64,000 nucleotides of DNA from an uncultured Bacteroidota bacterium (GTDB lineage: Bacteria > Bacteroidota > Bacteroidia > B-17B0 > Aurantibacillaceae). Positions 39,582 to 49,843 of the stretch are shown one piece after another (position 1 is the first letter of the stretch; each line of letters starts with the position of its first letter). The stretch covers positions 48,868 through 112,867 of the forward strand of contig CAITNS010000059.1 in the NCBI GenBank assembly GCA_903893815.1, read 5' to 3'. The notes under the pieces were generated by a model. It had not been told where the DNA came from. It saw only the letters and a program-made list of their open reading frames with translations, and ran no database searches. The position numbers and the translations under genes were made by a program.

Positions 39582-40775
39582 ATGTTAAAATCAATTTTCT
39601 CACTAGCTTTTTTAAGCTTATCAATAATAGCTGTTTCACAAACTAAAGACATCAACTTTGAGCATGGCACTTTTGCAGAAATTAAAGCCAAAGCTAAAAA
39701 AGAAAACAAACTTATTTTTGTGGATGCTTATACTACTTGGTGTGGGCCCTGCAAGCAAATGGCTAAAACTGTATTTACAAACGATGCAGTAGCCGATTTT
39801 TATAATTTTAGTTTTATAAATGCTAAAATTGATATGGAAAAAGGGGAAGGTATTGAAATAGCAAAACAATATGAGGTAAAATGTTATCCTAATTTATTAT
39901 TTATTGATGGAGATGGAAATTTAGTTCATCGCATCGCTGGATTTATGTCTGCTAAAGAATTTATAAATCTAGGTAAAGAGACACAGTATCCTGAAAAATG
40001 TTTTTCGTACTACACTAAAAATTTTGATGCCAATAAAACCAATGCTGATTTCTTAGCCAAGTATATTGTGGCAAGGGAAAGTACCTGTTTGGAATCTCAA
40101 GATATAGTGAAAGATTATTTTGCTCAACAAAAAGAAGAAAACTTAACGAGTAAAGCCAATTGGGATATGATTGTGTATCATATTAATGATATGGACTCTA
40201 AAGTGTTTGATTTTGTGATTGCTAATAAACAAAAGTATATTGATTTATATACTGAAAAAGCTGTAAACGGAAAGATAGATGGAGTTAGTGAAAGTACTTT
40301 GGGTTCTATTATTAGAATGAAGACTTTTGATGCTAAAAAGTATAATGATGCAAAAACTAAAATAGAATCGCTTAAAACACCAAATACCAAATTAATTTTT
40401 ATAGAGGCGGATATGAAATTAGCCCAACATAATGGAGACTGGATGGATTATGCTAAGCTTGCTATGGCCCATGTAGACAACTATTATTTAAAGGATGCAA
40501 ATATGTTAAACTCTATAGCTTGGAATTTTTACGAAAAAGTAGAAGATAAAGAGGCTCTATCAAAGGCTGAAGGATGGGCAAAAACCGCCTGTGAATTAGA
40601 TAAAAATTATGCTAATTTAGATACATACGCTGCTGTTTTATATAAGGTAGGTAAAAAAGATTTGGCTTTGCAAACGGCAAATAAAGCCATTGATGTTGCT
40701 AAAAAAGAAAAGTATACTGAAGAAGATTATAAAGGAACGACTGAATTGATTGAAAAGATTAAAGCAGTTAAGTAG
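39582..40775 (+). CDS. Thioredoxin-family protein with C-terminal helical repeats
   Basis: LIFVDAYTTWCGPCKQMAKTVF, signal peptide. Confidence 0.88.
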   Translation: MLKSIFSLAFLSLSIIAVSQTKDINFEHGTFAEIKAKAKKENKLIFVDAYTTWCGPCKQMAKTVFTNDAVADFYNFSFINAKIDMEKGEGIEIAKQYEVKCYPNLLFIDGDGNLVHRIAGFMSAKEFINLGKETQYPEKCFSYYTKNFDANKTNADFLAKYIVARESTCLESQDIVKDYFAQQKEENLTSKANWDMIVYHINDMDSKVFDFVIANKQKYIDLYTEKAVNGKIDGVSESTLGSIIRMKTFDAKKYNDAKTKIESLKTPNTKLIFIEADMKLAQHNGDWMDYAKLAMAHVDNYYLKDANMLNSIAWNFYEKVEDKEALSKAEGWAKTACELDKNYANLDTYAAVLYKVGKKDLALQTANKAIDVAKKEKYTEEDYKGTTELIEKIKAVK

Positions 40776-42435
40776 AATCCACATACTCCCAAAACGCATC
40801 AAACTTTTGCAAATGTTTTACCCAAGGTAATTCTGTTTTAGCAGATTTTAATTGAATCAATAGTTGAATGTTTTTTTTTTGCTTTTGTTGCCAGGCTTTA
40901 CTATTAGGATTTATATGAAACAGAATTGCTAATTGCTTAGCATATTCGATATCTTCCGGCTTCCATGTTTTATCTATACCTAAACTTTCTTTTAATTGCT
41001 TAAAGCAAACAGTAATTGCTTTTTGTCTATCGTCATTAAAAAATGAGTTAATATGACTAGTAATTTTTTGACTTACCACTTCTGAATCATAATTCGGGTA
41101 ACTAGTTTCAGAGAGTGTTAATGCTAGATTACTTTTGGTATATTTTTTAAGAGTTGCAATCGCACTTTTATAATTTGGGTTAATTAGTTTTTGTTTTTCT
41201 TCTTCTAATGCTAATTCGCGCAACTCTTCATTTTCTGGTCTGAAACCTAATTTGTAGTAAAACCAAAAAGCCCCCGTTTTAATCGCTTCCGGATTATGTA
41301 GTCCAAATTGATATGGTTTTACCACAAATCGTGTAGCTCCAAAATGCTGATAATATACTCTTAGTAATTCGCAAATAATTAAACCAGATTCCCCACCTCT
41401 AAACGATTCTAAAATATTAATACCAAACTGAATACGTTCTCCAAATATCCAACCACCACCATAAGAAGCAGGGATATTATTTTTAAAAACTAAATAACCA
41501 ATATAAGATTCTAAAGAGTAACGTTTGTCAATAGTACTTCCAAATAAAGCGATCGAAATACCTTTATCCAATTGAAACAGAGTAATATCATCTTTATTGG
41601 CATTGGTAAATGGTTCGGTTTCTCTGTACAAATAGAATAAGGTCATTTTTGCCGCATCAATGATGCGTTCTTTGTCTTTGTCACTCAGCTTTACAGGAGT
41701 TGGCAATTTTTGCTGAATGATGTCTTGGAGATTAATTTTTTTATCTAAAGGTTTTGTATGATAATAAATAGGCAGCGCGGCGCCTCTTAAAAAACTAACA
41801 GAATACTCTGTATCAGAAACTTTCCATTGAATAAAAATTCCTAATTGATTATAAATAATGGCTTGTGTTTTAACGTCTAAATTGGATTGTTGAATCAGCT
41901 GCAATAACCATTCTAAATCTGTTTGTGTTTTTGAAGAGTGAAATTGTGCAATCCGATGCTTCAAGTCTTTTTCTCCCTCGAATATTTTTGAATATTCAAC
42001 TAAAGGCAGTAATAATTTTAAAATAGACTTTTGTGTCTCTGTATTTGAAGACGCACTATGTATAGAAATTTGATTCGGAAATTTTTGAGTAATGTAGGAG
42101 ATTTTTGCATAAGAAAAATTACATTCAATGGCTGTGTGTAAAAGTCCAGTACCAATGAGTTTATTTTGCAATGACACATTTTTTTCTAATTGTAACACTA
42201 ATTTTTGCATGGTTGAGTTTACAGCATCCAGTAGTGCTTTACTCGAAGGATAAGCCATCATAGCCATTAATAGCTGATGGAATTGCTGAAAGGCCTGTTG
42301 TTTAAAAGAATTGAAACTTACTAGTTCATTTAATAGTTGAGTTTTTTCTTTATCAAAAGAACTATCAAATTGAAAAACAAGTGATTTCAATTTTAATAGT
42401 TTTTCAGTAAAATCTGTTTCAGTAATGAATGCCAT
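40768..42435 (-). CDS. Hypothetical protein with GNAT-like segment
   Basis: 555-aa ORF; segment FGERIQFGINILESFRGGESGLIICELLRVYYQHFGATRFVVKPYQFG suggests acyltransferase-like fold, not certain. Confidence 0.55.
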   Translation of the reverse strand: MAFITETDFTEKLLKLKSLVFQFDSSFDKEKTQLLNELVSFNSFKQQAFQQFHQLLMAMMAYPSSKALLDAVNSTMQKLVLQLEKNVSLQNKLIGTGLLHTAIECNFSYAKISYITQKFPNQISIHSASSNTETQKSILKLLLPLVEYSKIFEGEKDLKHRIAQFHSSKTQTDLEWLLQLIQQSNLDVKTQAIIYNQLGIFIQWKVSDTEYSVSFLRGAALPIYYHTKPLDKKINLQDIIQQKLPTPVKLSDKDKERIIDAAKMTLFYLYRETEPFTNANKDDITLFQLDKGISIALFGSTIDKRYSLESYIGYLVFKNNIPASYGGGWIFGERIQFGINILESFRGGESGLIICELLRVYYQHFGATRFVVKPYQFGLHNPEAIKTGAFWFYYKLGFRPENEELRELALEEEKQKLINPNYKSAIATLKKYTKSNLALTLSETSYPNYDSEVVSQKITSHINSFFNDDRQKAITVCFKQLKESLGIDKTWKPEDIEYAKQLAILFHINPNSKAWQQKQKKNIQLLIQLKSAKTELPWVKHLQKFDAFWEYVDST

Positions 42436-42483
42436 AAACGGAATGTGTTTAATAAAGTTACAAATTTTATTTTAATTTGTTAG

Positions 42484-42504
42484 ATGCTGAAATAAGTTCA
42501 GCAT
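42484..42504. repeat. Dispersed palindrome atgctgaaataagttcagcat
   Basis: 8-bp perfect arms, 5-nt loop; matches the commonly seen (gtc)atgctgaacttgtttcagcat element. Confidence 0.75.
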
Positions 42505-42508
42505 GACT

Positions 42509-43390
42509 TTAAGGTTGATATTTAAACTTCAATAAAGTTGGTTGATGCGCTTGACCTTCATTTGAAATCAAAACATCTCCATGAGGATAAAAAGATAATC
42601 CTTCTGCTTTATTAAATAAAGTGTGGTTCAACTGTTCAATATGTTCTAAATTACCATTGATATTAAAAACAAATAAACAATGGTCGTTAGCGGAAAGAAC
42701 ATATAGCTGCTTTGTGACCGGGTGAATAGCAATTTCAGATGTATTAAACTTTAAACCTATTTCTACAACTTTCCCGTTTTTAGTTGTTCGTTTAGGAAGT
42801 TTGATTTCATACATTTTTGCAAATAGATTAATATCAAGGGTATTGAAATTAAACAGAGGCTTTTGATTGAGTGTTTTGGTTTTTAAATTAAACTCATAAA
42901 TACAACGTAAGTCTTTATTTAATGGATCTTTATTGATTTTTCCTTTTGCGCCAATTAGTAAGCGATTATTGATGGAATCGTAACAAAGTCCCTCGTTATT
43001 AAGTGCAGGAACTCTTGTAGCGTATGTTTTTACACTTATTTTTTTTGTTGTATAGTTTTTCAATTCAAATAGTACACCATCGCTTCTTAGTACATACAAT
43101 AGTTCACCTACTTTCGTTATTCCTTCATAATCGCCATTTAAACCAAATATATATTGTTGTTTAATCTTATGATTTTTGGTATCGTATAAAAATAAAATCC
43201 CATTTTCATCCTGTATGCAGGCAATGGTTGTTGAATCGATGATTGCTAAGCCTGAAATTTCTTGAAGGGAAGCAGGAAGAATATCCTTTACTATAGGTTT
43301 TGAGAAGTCGTATGATATTTTTTTTGTTTGATAAAAGTTACTTATTAAAGGAATTAAAACACAAATTAGTATTGTTAATCCTTTAAACAT
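42509..43390 (-). CDS. SdiA-regulated-like beta-propeller protein
   Basis: LQEISGLAIIDSTTIACIQDENGILFLYD...GDYEGITKVGELLYVLRSDG. Confidence 0.7.
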   Translation of the reverse strand: MFKGLTILICVLIPLISNFYQTKKISYDFSKPIVKDILPASLQEISGLAIIDSTTIACIQDENGILFLYDTKNHKIKQQYIFGLNGDYEGITKVGELLYVLRSDGVLFELKNYTTKKISVKTYATRVPALNNEGLCYDSINNRLLIGAKGKINKDPLNKDLRCIYEFNLKTKTLNQKPLFNFNTLDINLFAKMYEIKLPKRTTKNGKVVEIGLKFNTSEIAIHPVTKQLYVLSANDHCLFVFNINGNLEHIEQLNHTLFNKAEGLSFYPHGDVLISNEGQAHQPTLLKFKYQP

Positions 43391-43395
43391 AAATC

Positions 43396-44250
43396 TTATA
43401 TAAAAAATGAAACAATTGTAAAGCTTGCGAAAACCACACTAGCAATACCATTAGTAGTGCCAAAAGCTATATTTACTCTTGATAAATCATTTGGTTTAAC
43501 AATAGTGTGCTGGTATATAACTAATCCAGTAAATAAGGAAGTTCCAATCCAATATAAAAAATTAAAATGTCCGATAAAACCTGCTGCAATAACAAATACA
43601 ATGGAAAATACATGCAACACTTCCGAAAAACGCAAAGCGCCTTTTGTTCCTAATAATACGGGGATTGAATTTAGTTTATGTTCTCTGTCAAAGGCTTCAT
43701 CTTGCAAGGCATAAATAATATCAAACCCACTTACCCAGCAAAAAACAGTAAAAGAAAACAATAATGGCAACCATGCAAAATGTCCAGTCACAGCCAAATA
43801 AGCTCCAATAGGAGCAAGACCTAATCCGCAACCTAATACTAAATGACATAAAGGTGTGAAGCGTTTGGTATAGCTATAAAATAAAACAACAAATAAGGCT
43901 ACAGGTGATAAGTAAAAACAAATCGTATTGATAAAATAGGTGGCGGTAACAAATAGTAAGCAATTTATGATGATAAAGAATAAGGCATTTTTTGGATTGA
44001 TAATTCCAGCAGGAATTTCTCTGATGGCTGTCCGTGGATTTAAAACATCAAATTTTCTATCAATAAAACGATTAAAAGCCATTGCTGAATTACGCGCAGT
44101 AATCATGCAAGCTAGCACCAATAAAAATGATTTTAATGAAAACGTAAACCCTTCTTGCAGAGCCAATGCAAATCCTATGCAAGCAAATGGCAACGCAAAA
44201 ACTGTGTGACTAAATTTTACGAGAGATAAATAATTTTTTATACTAGACAT
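43396..44250 (-). CDS. UbiA-family prenyltransferase (4-hydroxybenzoate/MqnP-like)
   Basis: ARNSAMAFNRFIDRKFDVLNPRT and GFDIIYALQDEAFDREHKLNSIP Asp-rich motifs. Confidence 0.9.
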   Translation of the reverse strand: MSSIKNYLSLVKFSHTVFALPFACIGFALALQEGFTFSLKSFLLVLACMITARNSAMAFNRFIDRKFDVLNPRTAIREIPAGIINPKNALFFIIINCLLFVTATYFINTICFYLSPVALFVVLFYSYTKRFTPLCHLVLGCGLGLAPIGAYLAVTGHFAWLPLLFSFTVFCWVSGFDIIYALQDEAFDREHKLNSIPVLLGTKGALRFSEVLHVFSIVFVIAAGFIGHFNFLYWIGTSLFTGLVIYQHTIVKPNDLSRVNIAFGTTNGIASVVFASFTIVSFFI

Positions 44251-44502
44251 TTAACCTCTGGTAATTAGAACCATTAAAAAAATAACTGGGAACGATGATA
44301 AAATCATTCCGATGTAGCCAATGCTAAATGCACTTTTTGTGATTTCAAATTTCGTATTCAAATACACATTAATAGTAGAAAAAGTAAAACCAATAATAGC
44401 TGCTAATAATGAAAACATTAAAAATTGAGGCTTTAATAATATGAAACAACTTAATGTTCCAAATAGTAAAGACACAAGACCCGATAGTTTAAATAAGTTC
44501 AT
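44251..44502 (-). CDS. Small membrane protein
   Basis: 83 aa, several TM segments, in operon-like arrangement. Confidence 0.6.
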   Translation of the reverse strand: MNLFKLSGLVSLLFGTLSCFILLKPQFLMFSLLAAIIGFTFSTINVYLNTKFEITKSAFSIGYIGMILSSFPVIFLMVLITRG

Positions 44503-44503
44503 G

Positions 44504-45373
44504 CTATAAAACGTTATTGGTTTGTTCTTTTATTTTTTCTAATTCATCTTTCATCAATACTACTAGTTTTTGCATTTCAGCATCGTTAGCCTTTGAACCA
44601 ATGGTATTTACTTCTCTGCCAATTTCTTGGCCGATAAAATTTAATTTTCGTCCGCCAGCTGGCTCTTTCATCGTCTTAATGAAATAATCTAAATGTGTCT
44701 TTAAACGGACTTTCTCCTCGTTAATATCTAATTTCTCGATGTAGTAAATTAACTCTTGCTCAAAGCGATTGTTATCCACTTTTTCTTTTCCAACAACTTC
44801 TTCTAAATTTTTTTTGATGCGATCTCTGATATTTTGAATACGAGCCGCATCATGTTCCTTAATTTTGTCTAATGAATCAGCAATAATTCCTAAACGCGTT
44901 TCAAAATCTTTTTCAATTGATTTTCCTTCGTCTAACCTAAAATTATTTAAGCCTTCTACGGCTAAAAAAATCACACTTTGTATGTCTTTCCAATCTTGTT
45001 CGTTTGGTTCTTTACGTTCTGATTTTAAAACATCTGGCATTTTTAAAACATGTGCCATTAAATTGGTGCTTGGCTCATTTAATTCAGTAGCTAATTGTTT
45101 TAATTGAATATAATATGATTTTGCTAAATCGGTATTAATTTGAACGGGAGTTTCTTCTATTTTAGATTCTACATAAACAGATAAATCTACTTTGCCACGT
45201 TCTAATAATTTAGTGATTTCACTTTTTAATTCATGTTCTTTATCGCGGTATGTTGAAGATAAACGTAAACTTAAATCCAAGTTCTTACTATTAAGTGAAC
45301 GAACTTCTACATTAACGGTTTTGTTTTCAAATTCTTTTGTGGCTTTCCCGAAGCCTGTCATTGATTTTAGCAT
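44504..45373 (-). CDS. yicC: YicC family endoribonuclease-like protein
   Basis: MLKSMTGFGKA start (CAT at 45371-45373), GRKLNFIGQEIGREVNTIGSKANDAEM C-terminal motif. Confidence 0.93.
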   Translation of the reverse strand: MLKSMTGFGKATKEFENKTVNVEVRSLNSKNLDLSLRLSSTYRDKEHELKSEITKLLERGKVDLSVYVESKIEETPVQINTDLAKSYYIQLKQLATELNEPSTNLMAHVLKMPDVLKSERKEPNEQDWKDIQSVIFLAVEGLNNFRLDEGKSIEKDFETRLGIIADSLDKIKEHDAARIQNIRDRIKKNLEEVVGKEKVDNNRFEQELIYYIEKLDINEEKVRLKTHLDYFIKTMKEPAGGRKLNFIGQEIGREVNTIGSKANDAEMQKLVVLMKDELEKIKEQTNNVL

Positions 45374-45478
45374 GCTATAAAAATAGTGAATTAAAGGCAA
45401 ATTTTGGAACCAAATTGAAATTAATGTTTTACCTTTAAACTCCTTAAAACAGAGCGTATTACAATACACGAAACATAC

Positions 45479-46495
45479 ATGCAACGCTGCCTTGAACTCG
45501 CCGTCAAAGGTTTAGGCAATGTAGCGCCAAATCCTATGGTAGGTTGCGTTATTGTTTGTGATGGTGAGATTGTAGCAGAAGGTTATCATGAATTTTATGG
45601 CGGCCCACACGCCGAACCAAATGCCATTAAGCAAGTAAGTGATGCTATTCTTAAAAAAAGTACGTTATATGTGACTTTAGAGCCTTGTTCGCACCATGGA
45701 AAAACTCCTCCTTGTGCGGATTTAATTATTAATAAAGGCGTTAAAAAAGTGGTGATTGGAAATTTAGATTCTAATCCTTTAGTATCTGGTAGAGGTATTC
45801 AAAAATTAAAAGAGGCGGGAATTGAAGTAGAATATAGAGTTTTAGATAAAGAATGTAAAGAATTAAATAAACGCTTCTTTACATTTCACGAAAAAAAACG
45901 ACCTTATATTATTTTAAAATGGGCTCAAACTCAAGATGGATTTATCAGTCGCATACCTCTGCCAAATAATAAAGAAGATAATTGGATTACTGGGAAAGAA
46001 AGCAAAGACTTAGTTCATCAATGGAGAGGAGAAGAATCAGCCATTTTAATTGGATATAATACGGCATTAGTTGATAATCCTTTATTGACAACACGTTTAG
46101 TAGAAGGTAAAAATCCTGTGCGTTTGATTATTGACAAAAACTTGGATTTGCCTCATAATCTAAATATTTTTAATAACGATTCTAAAACAATAGTATTTAA
46201 TAGTATAAAAAGTAGCGATGATGACAACATTCGTTATGTGAGAATAGATTTTCAAAATATTACTCAAGAAATTTTAAACGAATGTTACGTTCTAAATATT
46301 TCGAGTGTTATTATTGAAGGAGGAACAAAAACGATTAATGAGTTTATTCAAAAAAATACCTGGGACGAAGCGCGTCTATTTGTAAATCCAAATAAAGTTT
46401 TTAAGCAAGGCATAGCTGCACCTGTTATATCATTTAACCAATCTGCACCAACCCAAATAGGAGACGATTTACTTTATACAATAACTAATTTATGA
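45479..46495 (+). CDS. ribD: Bifunctional riboflavin deaminase-reductase
   Basis: APNPMVGCVIV, HAEPNAI, TLEPCSHHGKTPPCADLI, KWAQTQDGFIS. Confidence 0.95.
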   Translation: MQRCLELAVKGLGNVAPNPMVGCVIVCDGEIVAEGYHEFYGGPHAEPNAIKQVSDAILKKSTLYVTLEPCSHHGKTPPCADLIINKGVKKVVIGNLDSNPLVSGRGIQKLKEAGIEVEYRVLDKECKELNKRFFTFHEKKRPYIILKWAQTQDGFISRIPLPNNKEDNWITGKESKDLVHQWRGEESAILIGYNTALVDNPLLTTRLVEGKNPVRLIIDKNLDLPHNLNIFNNDSKTIVFNSIKSSDDDNIRYVRIDFQNITQEILNECYVLNISSVIIEGGTKTINEFIQKNTWDEARLFVNPNKVFKQGIAAPVISFNQSAPTQIGDDLLYTITNL

Positions 46496-47373
46496 TTTTT
46501 CTAATTCTTTCTATCATTGTTTCTACTTTGTTTGGAATTTCTTTTAAAGTGATAGCCGTAAAAAATATTAATGGGTTTCAAGCGATTATTGTTAATTATG
46601 TAATAGCTGGTTCTTTAGGTTTTTTGACAACGAAGTCAAGTGTAACACCTCTGAATGTAGTTCATGAATCTTTTTTTACTATCGCCATTTTTTTAGGAAT
46701 TGTTTTTATTAGTAGTTTATTCGTAATTTCTGAAACTACTGCTAAACAAGGTATTTCGGTGGCACAGGTCGCTAATCGTATGTCGGTTGTTGTGCCAATT
46801 AGTATTGCTATTTTGTTTTATGGTGATGGTATTTCTGTTTCAAAAATCATTGGCATTGTGTTAGCTATTATGGCCGTTTATTTGGTTTCACACAAAGAAA
46901 CACAAGGCAAAGTAACAGATAAATTTTGGTGGTTATTTCCTTTAATTATTTTTTTATGTAGTGGTATTATTGATTCTTCCATTAATTATGCACAACGTAA
47001 TTTATTGAATGATTTAAATTTTGACGCTTTCCTGTCTACTATTTTTGCAACTGCTTTTATATTTGGCTTTATAGTGTTGTTGTATCAGTTAATTATTAAA
47101 AAAGAAAAATTTCAATGGCAGGCTATTCCTGCTGGAATGATATTAGGGACGATTAATTTTGGAACGATGTATTTCATTATTTCTGCTTTAAATACTAATG
47201 TGTTAGAACCTTCTGTACTATTCCCGATTAATAACTTGAGTATTTTAACCTTATCAACTGTTGTTTCGGTTATTGTTTTTAAAGAAAAGCTGTCTTCAAA
47301 AAACTGGATTGGTATTGGATTAAGTTTATTAGCGATTTTAATTTTAGGATTATTACCTCAGTTGATGAAATAA
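46492..47373 (+). CDS. EamA/DMT family transporter
   Basis: Multiple TM segments, duplicated DMT-like pattern; overlaps ribD stop. Confidence 0.8.
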   Translation: MIFLILSIIVSTLFGISFKVIAVKNINGFQAIIVNYVIAGSLGFLTTKSSVTPLNVVHESFFTIAIFLGIVFISSLFVISETTAKQGISVAQVANRMSVVVPISIAILFYGDGISVSKIIGIVLAIMAVYLVSHKETQGKVTDKFWWLFPLIIFLCSGIIDSSINYAQRNLLNDLNFDAFLSTIFATAFIFGFIVLLYQLIIKKEKFQWQAIPAGMILGTINFGTMYFIISALNTNVLEPSVLFPINNLSILTLSTVVSVIVFKEKLSSKNWIGIGLSLLAILILGLLPQLMK

Positions 47374-47378
47374 AATTC

Positions 47379-47984
47379 ATGCTATTTTCTGATACATATT
47401 TAACTATTGAAAATGAAGCCAATGTTATTTTTAAAGATAAAGGCAGTAAGTTTTTAGCCTTCGCTTTTCCAGTTGAAAATGATACTCAAATTAAAGATGC
47501 ACTGCTGCAATTAAAGAAAGAACATCCTAATGCTAATCATCATTGTTATGCTTATCGTTTAGGTGCCGATAAATTAAATTACAGAGCAAATGATGATGGA
47601 GAGCCAAATAATACTGCAGGAAAGCCAATTCTCGGACAAATGCAATCCAACGACTTAACTAATGTGTTAATTGTGGTGGTTCGTTATTTTGGAGGCACCT
47701 TATTAGGTGTAAGTGGATTGATTAATGCTTATAAAAGTTCAGCAGCAGAGGTGATTAAAGAATGCAACATCATTGAAAAATTTATTTCATTTAATTATAC
47801 CATTAGCTTCGCCTTTGAACATTTAAACGATGTTATGAAATTATTGAAGCAAACAGATTGCAAAATTATCGCTCAGCAATTTGATAATGATTGTGAAATT
47901 AGTTTTAGTATTCGTAAAGCGAATTCAGAAGCTTGTGAAGAGAAATTAAAGAAGTTAAATGGACTTAAATTAACTTATCAATAA
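47379..47984 (+). CDS. YigZ/IMPACT family protein
   Basis: KDKGSKFLAFAFPV, HHCYAYRLG, NDDGEPNNTAGKPILGQM, VVVRYFGGTLLGVSGL. Confidence 0.93.
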   Translation: MLFSDTYLTIENEANVIFKDKGSKFLAFAFPVENDTQIKDALLQLKKEHPNANHHCYAYRLGADKLNYRANDDGEPNNTAGKPILGQMQSNDLTNVLIVVVRYFGGTLLGVSGLINAYKSSAAEVIKECNIIEKFISFNYTISFAFEHLNDVMKLLKQTDCKIIAQQFDNDCEISFSIRKANSEACEEKLKKLNGLKLTYQ

Positions 47985-48009
47985 CTGTCTAATTTCGTAT
48001 CTTTATCGC

Positions 48010-49212
48010 ATGCAAATTTCTAACCGACAATTATTTTTAAATCATGTTGCTCAGGTATCTCCTAAGCCAATGGACTTAGAAATAGTGAAAGCAAAAGGTG
48101 TCCATTTATTTGATGTGAATGGAAAATCCTATATTGATTTTATTTCTGGAATTTCGGTTAGTAATGTAGGGCATTGTCACCCTAATGTTGTAAAAGCTAT
48201 TCAACAACAAAGCGAAACTTATATGCACTTAATGGTGTATGGAGAATATGTGCAAGCTCCACAAATACAATTAGCAAAAGCGTTAACCGATTTATTGCCA
48301 CCAAATTTAAATTCTGTTTTCTACACTAATTCAGGAACCGAAGCAGCCGAAGGTGCTTTAAAATTAGCTAAACGCGTTACTCAAAAAACGGAAATAATTT
48401 GTTTTAGGGACTCTTATCATGGCAGCACACATGGTGCGCTTAGCGTTATGGGTAACGAAGAATTTAAACAAGCTTTCAGACCTTTATTACCTGATGTAAG
48501 AATACTAGAATATAATTCTATTGAAGACGTTAATCAATATATCACCTCTAAAACTGCAGCTGTTATTTTAGAACCTGTGCAAAGCGAAACAGGTTATACT
48601 ATAGCAAGTAATGAGTTTTTACAAGCTATCAGAAAAAAATGTAACGAGCATTGCGCCTTGATGATTTTAGATGAAATTCAAAATGGATTCGGACGTAGTG
48701 GAACATTTTTTGCATTTGAGCAAACAGGTGTTGTACCAGATATTTTATTGTTGGCAAAAGGAATGGGTGGCGGTTTACCTATTGGTTGTTTTATTAGTTC
48801 TCAAAAATTGCTGAATGAATTTACTCACAATCCTGTGCTAGGAAACATTAATACCTTTGGCGGAAATGCGGTTTGTTGTGCAGCATCATTAGCTTGTGTA
48901 CAAACTATTCAATCAGAAAAATTAATGGATGATATAGAGCGCAAATCAACTTTAATTCGTTCCTTATTAATTCATCCTGCCATCAAAAACATAAAAGGAA
49001 AAGGTTTTATGCTTTCTATTGATTTTGAAGACACTGAATTGAATTTTAGAATTATTGAAACCTGCGTAAAAAATGGTTTAATTGTAGATTGGTTTTTATT
49101 TAATACTCATAGCATGAGAATAGCCCCTCCTTTAATTATTTCAGATGACGAAATAAAAAAAGCATGTCAAATTATTTTACAATCAATTGACCAAACTATT
49201 TTGGTAAAATAA
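48010..49212 (+). CDS. Class III (ArgD-like) aspartate aminotransferase family protein
   Basis: YTNSGTEAAEGALKLAK, ILDEIQNGFGRSGTFFAFE, LAKGMGGGLPIG PLP lysine motif. Confidence 0.93.
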   Translation: MQISNRQLFLNHVAQVSPKPMDLEIVKAKGVHLFDVNGKSYIDFISGISVSNVGHCHPNVVKAIQQQSETYMHLMVYGEYVQAPQIQLAKALTDLLPPNLNSVFYTNSGTEAAEGALKLAKRVTQKTEIICFRDSYHGSTHGALSVMGNEEFKQAFRPLLPDVRILEYNSIEDVNQYITSKTAAVILEPVQSETGYTIASNEFLQAIRKKCNEHCALMILDEIQNGFGRSGTFFAFEQTGVVPDILLLAKGMGGGLPIGCFISSQKLLNEFTHNPVLGNINTFGGNAVCCAASLACVQTIQSEKLMDDIERKSTLIRSLLIHPAIKNIKGKGFMLSIDFEDTELNFRIIETCVKNGLIVDWFLFNTHSMRIAPPLIISDDEIKKACQIILQSIDQTILVK

Positions 49213-49231
49213 TTTTGTTTACTATTGATGG

Positions 49232-49843
49232 TTAGGGCTTAAATTTAAAGATATTAAAGAGTTGTGATTTACTATTAATTTTCAGTTTTCGATAAATTGC
49301 TTTAATATGAAATCTAACCGTATCAATGGATATATCATAACGATCTGCAATCATCTTATAGCTTAACCCATCCAAAATACCTTGCACAATTTCTGATTCT
49401 CGAGCAGACAGCGCTTCATAAACATTACTTGATTTTTGAAAAAAGCTAAATACTTTTCTTGCAATTTTCGGAGTCATGTAGGCCCCTTGATTTTCAATAC
49501 TACTAAATACTTCATGAAAGTTCATTACAAAACTTTGCTTATCAATATATCCAACAGCACCAGATTGAATAGCTTTAAAAATAGTATCAGTGTCGTCTTT
49601 AATAGAGTTTATAACAATAGAAACATTTGGATGAATATCAAGTATTTTTTCAATAGCATCAAGACCATTCATTTCGGGCATCATAATATCTAAAAGAATA
49701 ATATTGGCTTCAACAGGGTTATTTAAGTAATCTACTGGATTATTAAAAATTAATTCGCAAGAAATTCCTTCTATTTGATTAACATGATCTTTTATTAAAC
49801 TTGCTAAGTTTTCGTCGTCTTCTATTATAATTACATTTTTCAT
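49232..49843 (-). CDS. NarL/LuxR-type response regulator
   Basis: Receiver domain (IILLDIMMPEMNGLDAIE) and LSARESEIVQGILDGLSYKMIADRYDISIDTVRFHIKAIYRKL. Confidence 0.95.
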   Translation of the reverse strand: MKNVIIIEDDENLASLIKDHVNQIEGISCELIFNNPVDYLNNPVEANIILLDIMMPEMNGLDAIEKILDIHPNVSIVINSIKDDTDTIFKAIQSGAVGYIDKQSFVMNFHEVFSSIENQGAYMTPKIARKVFSFFQKSSNVYEALSARESEIVQGILDGLSYKMIADRYDISIDTVRFHIKAIYRKLKINSKSQLFNIFKFKP

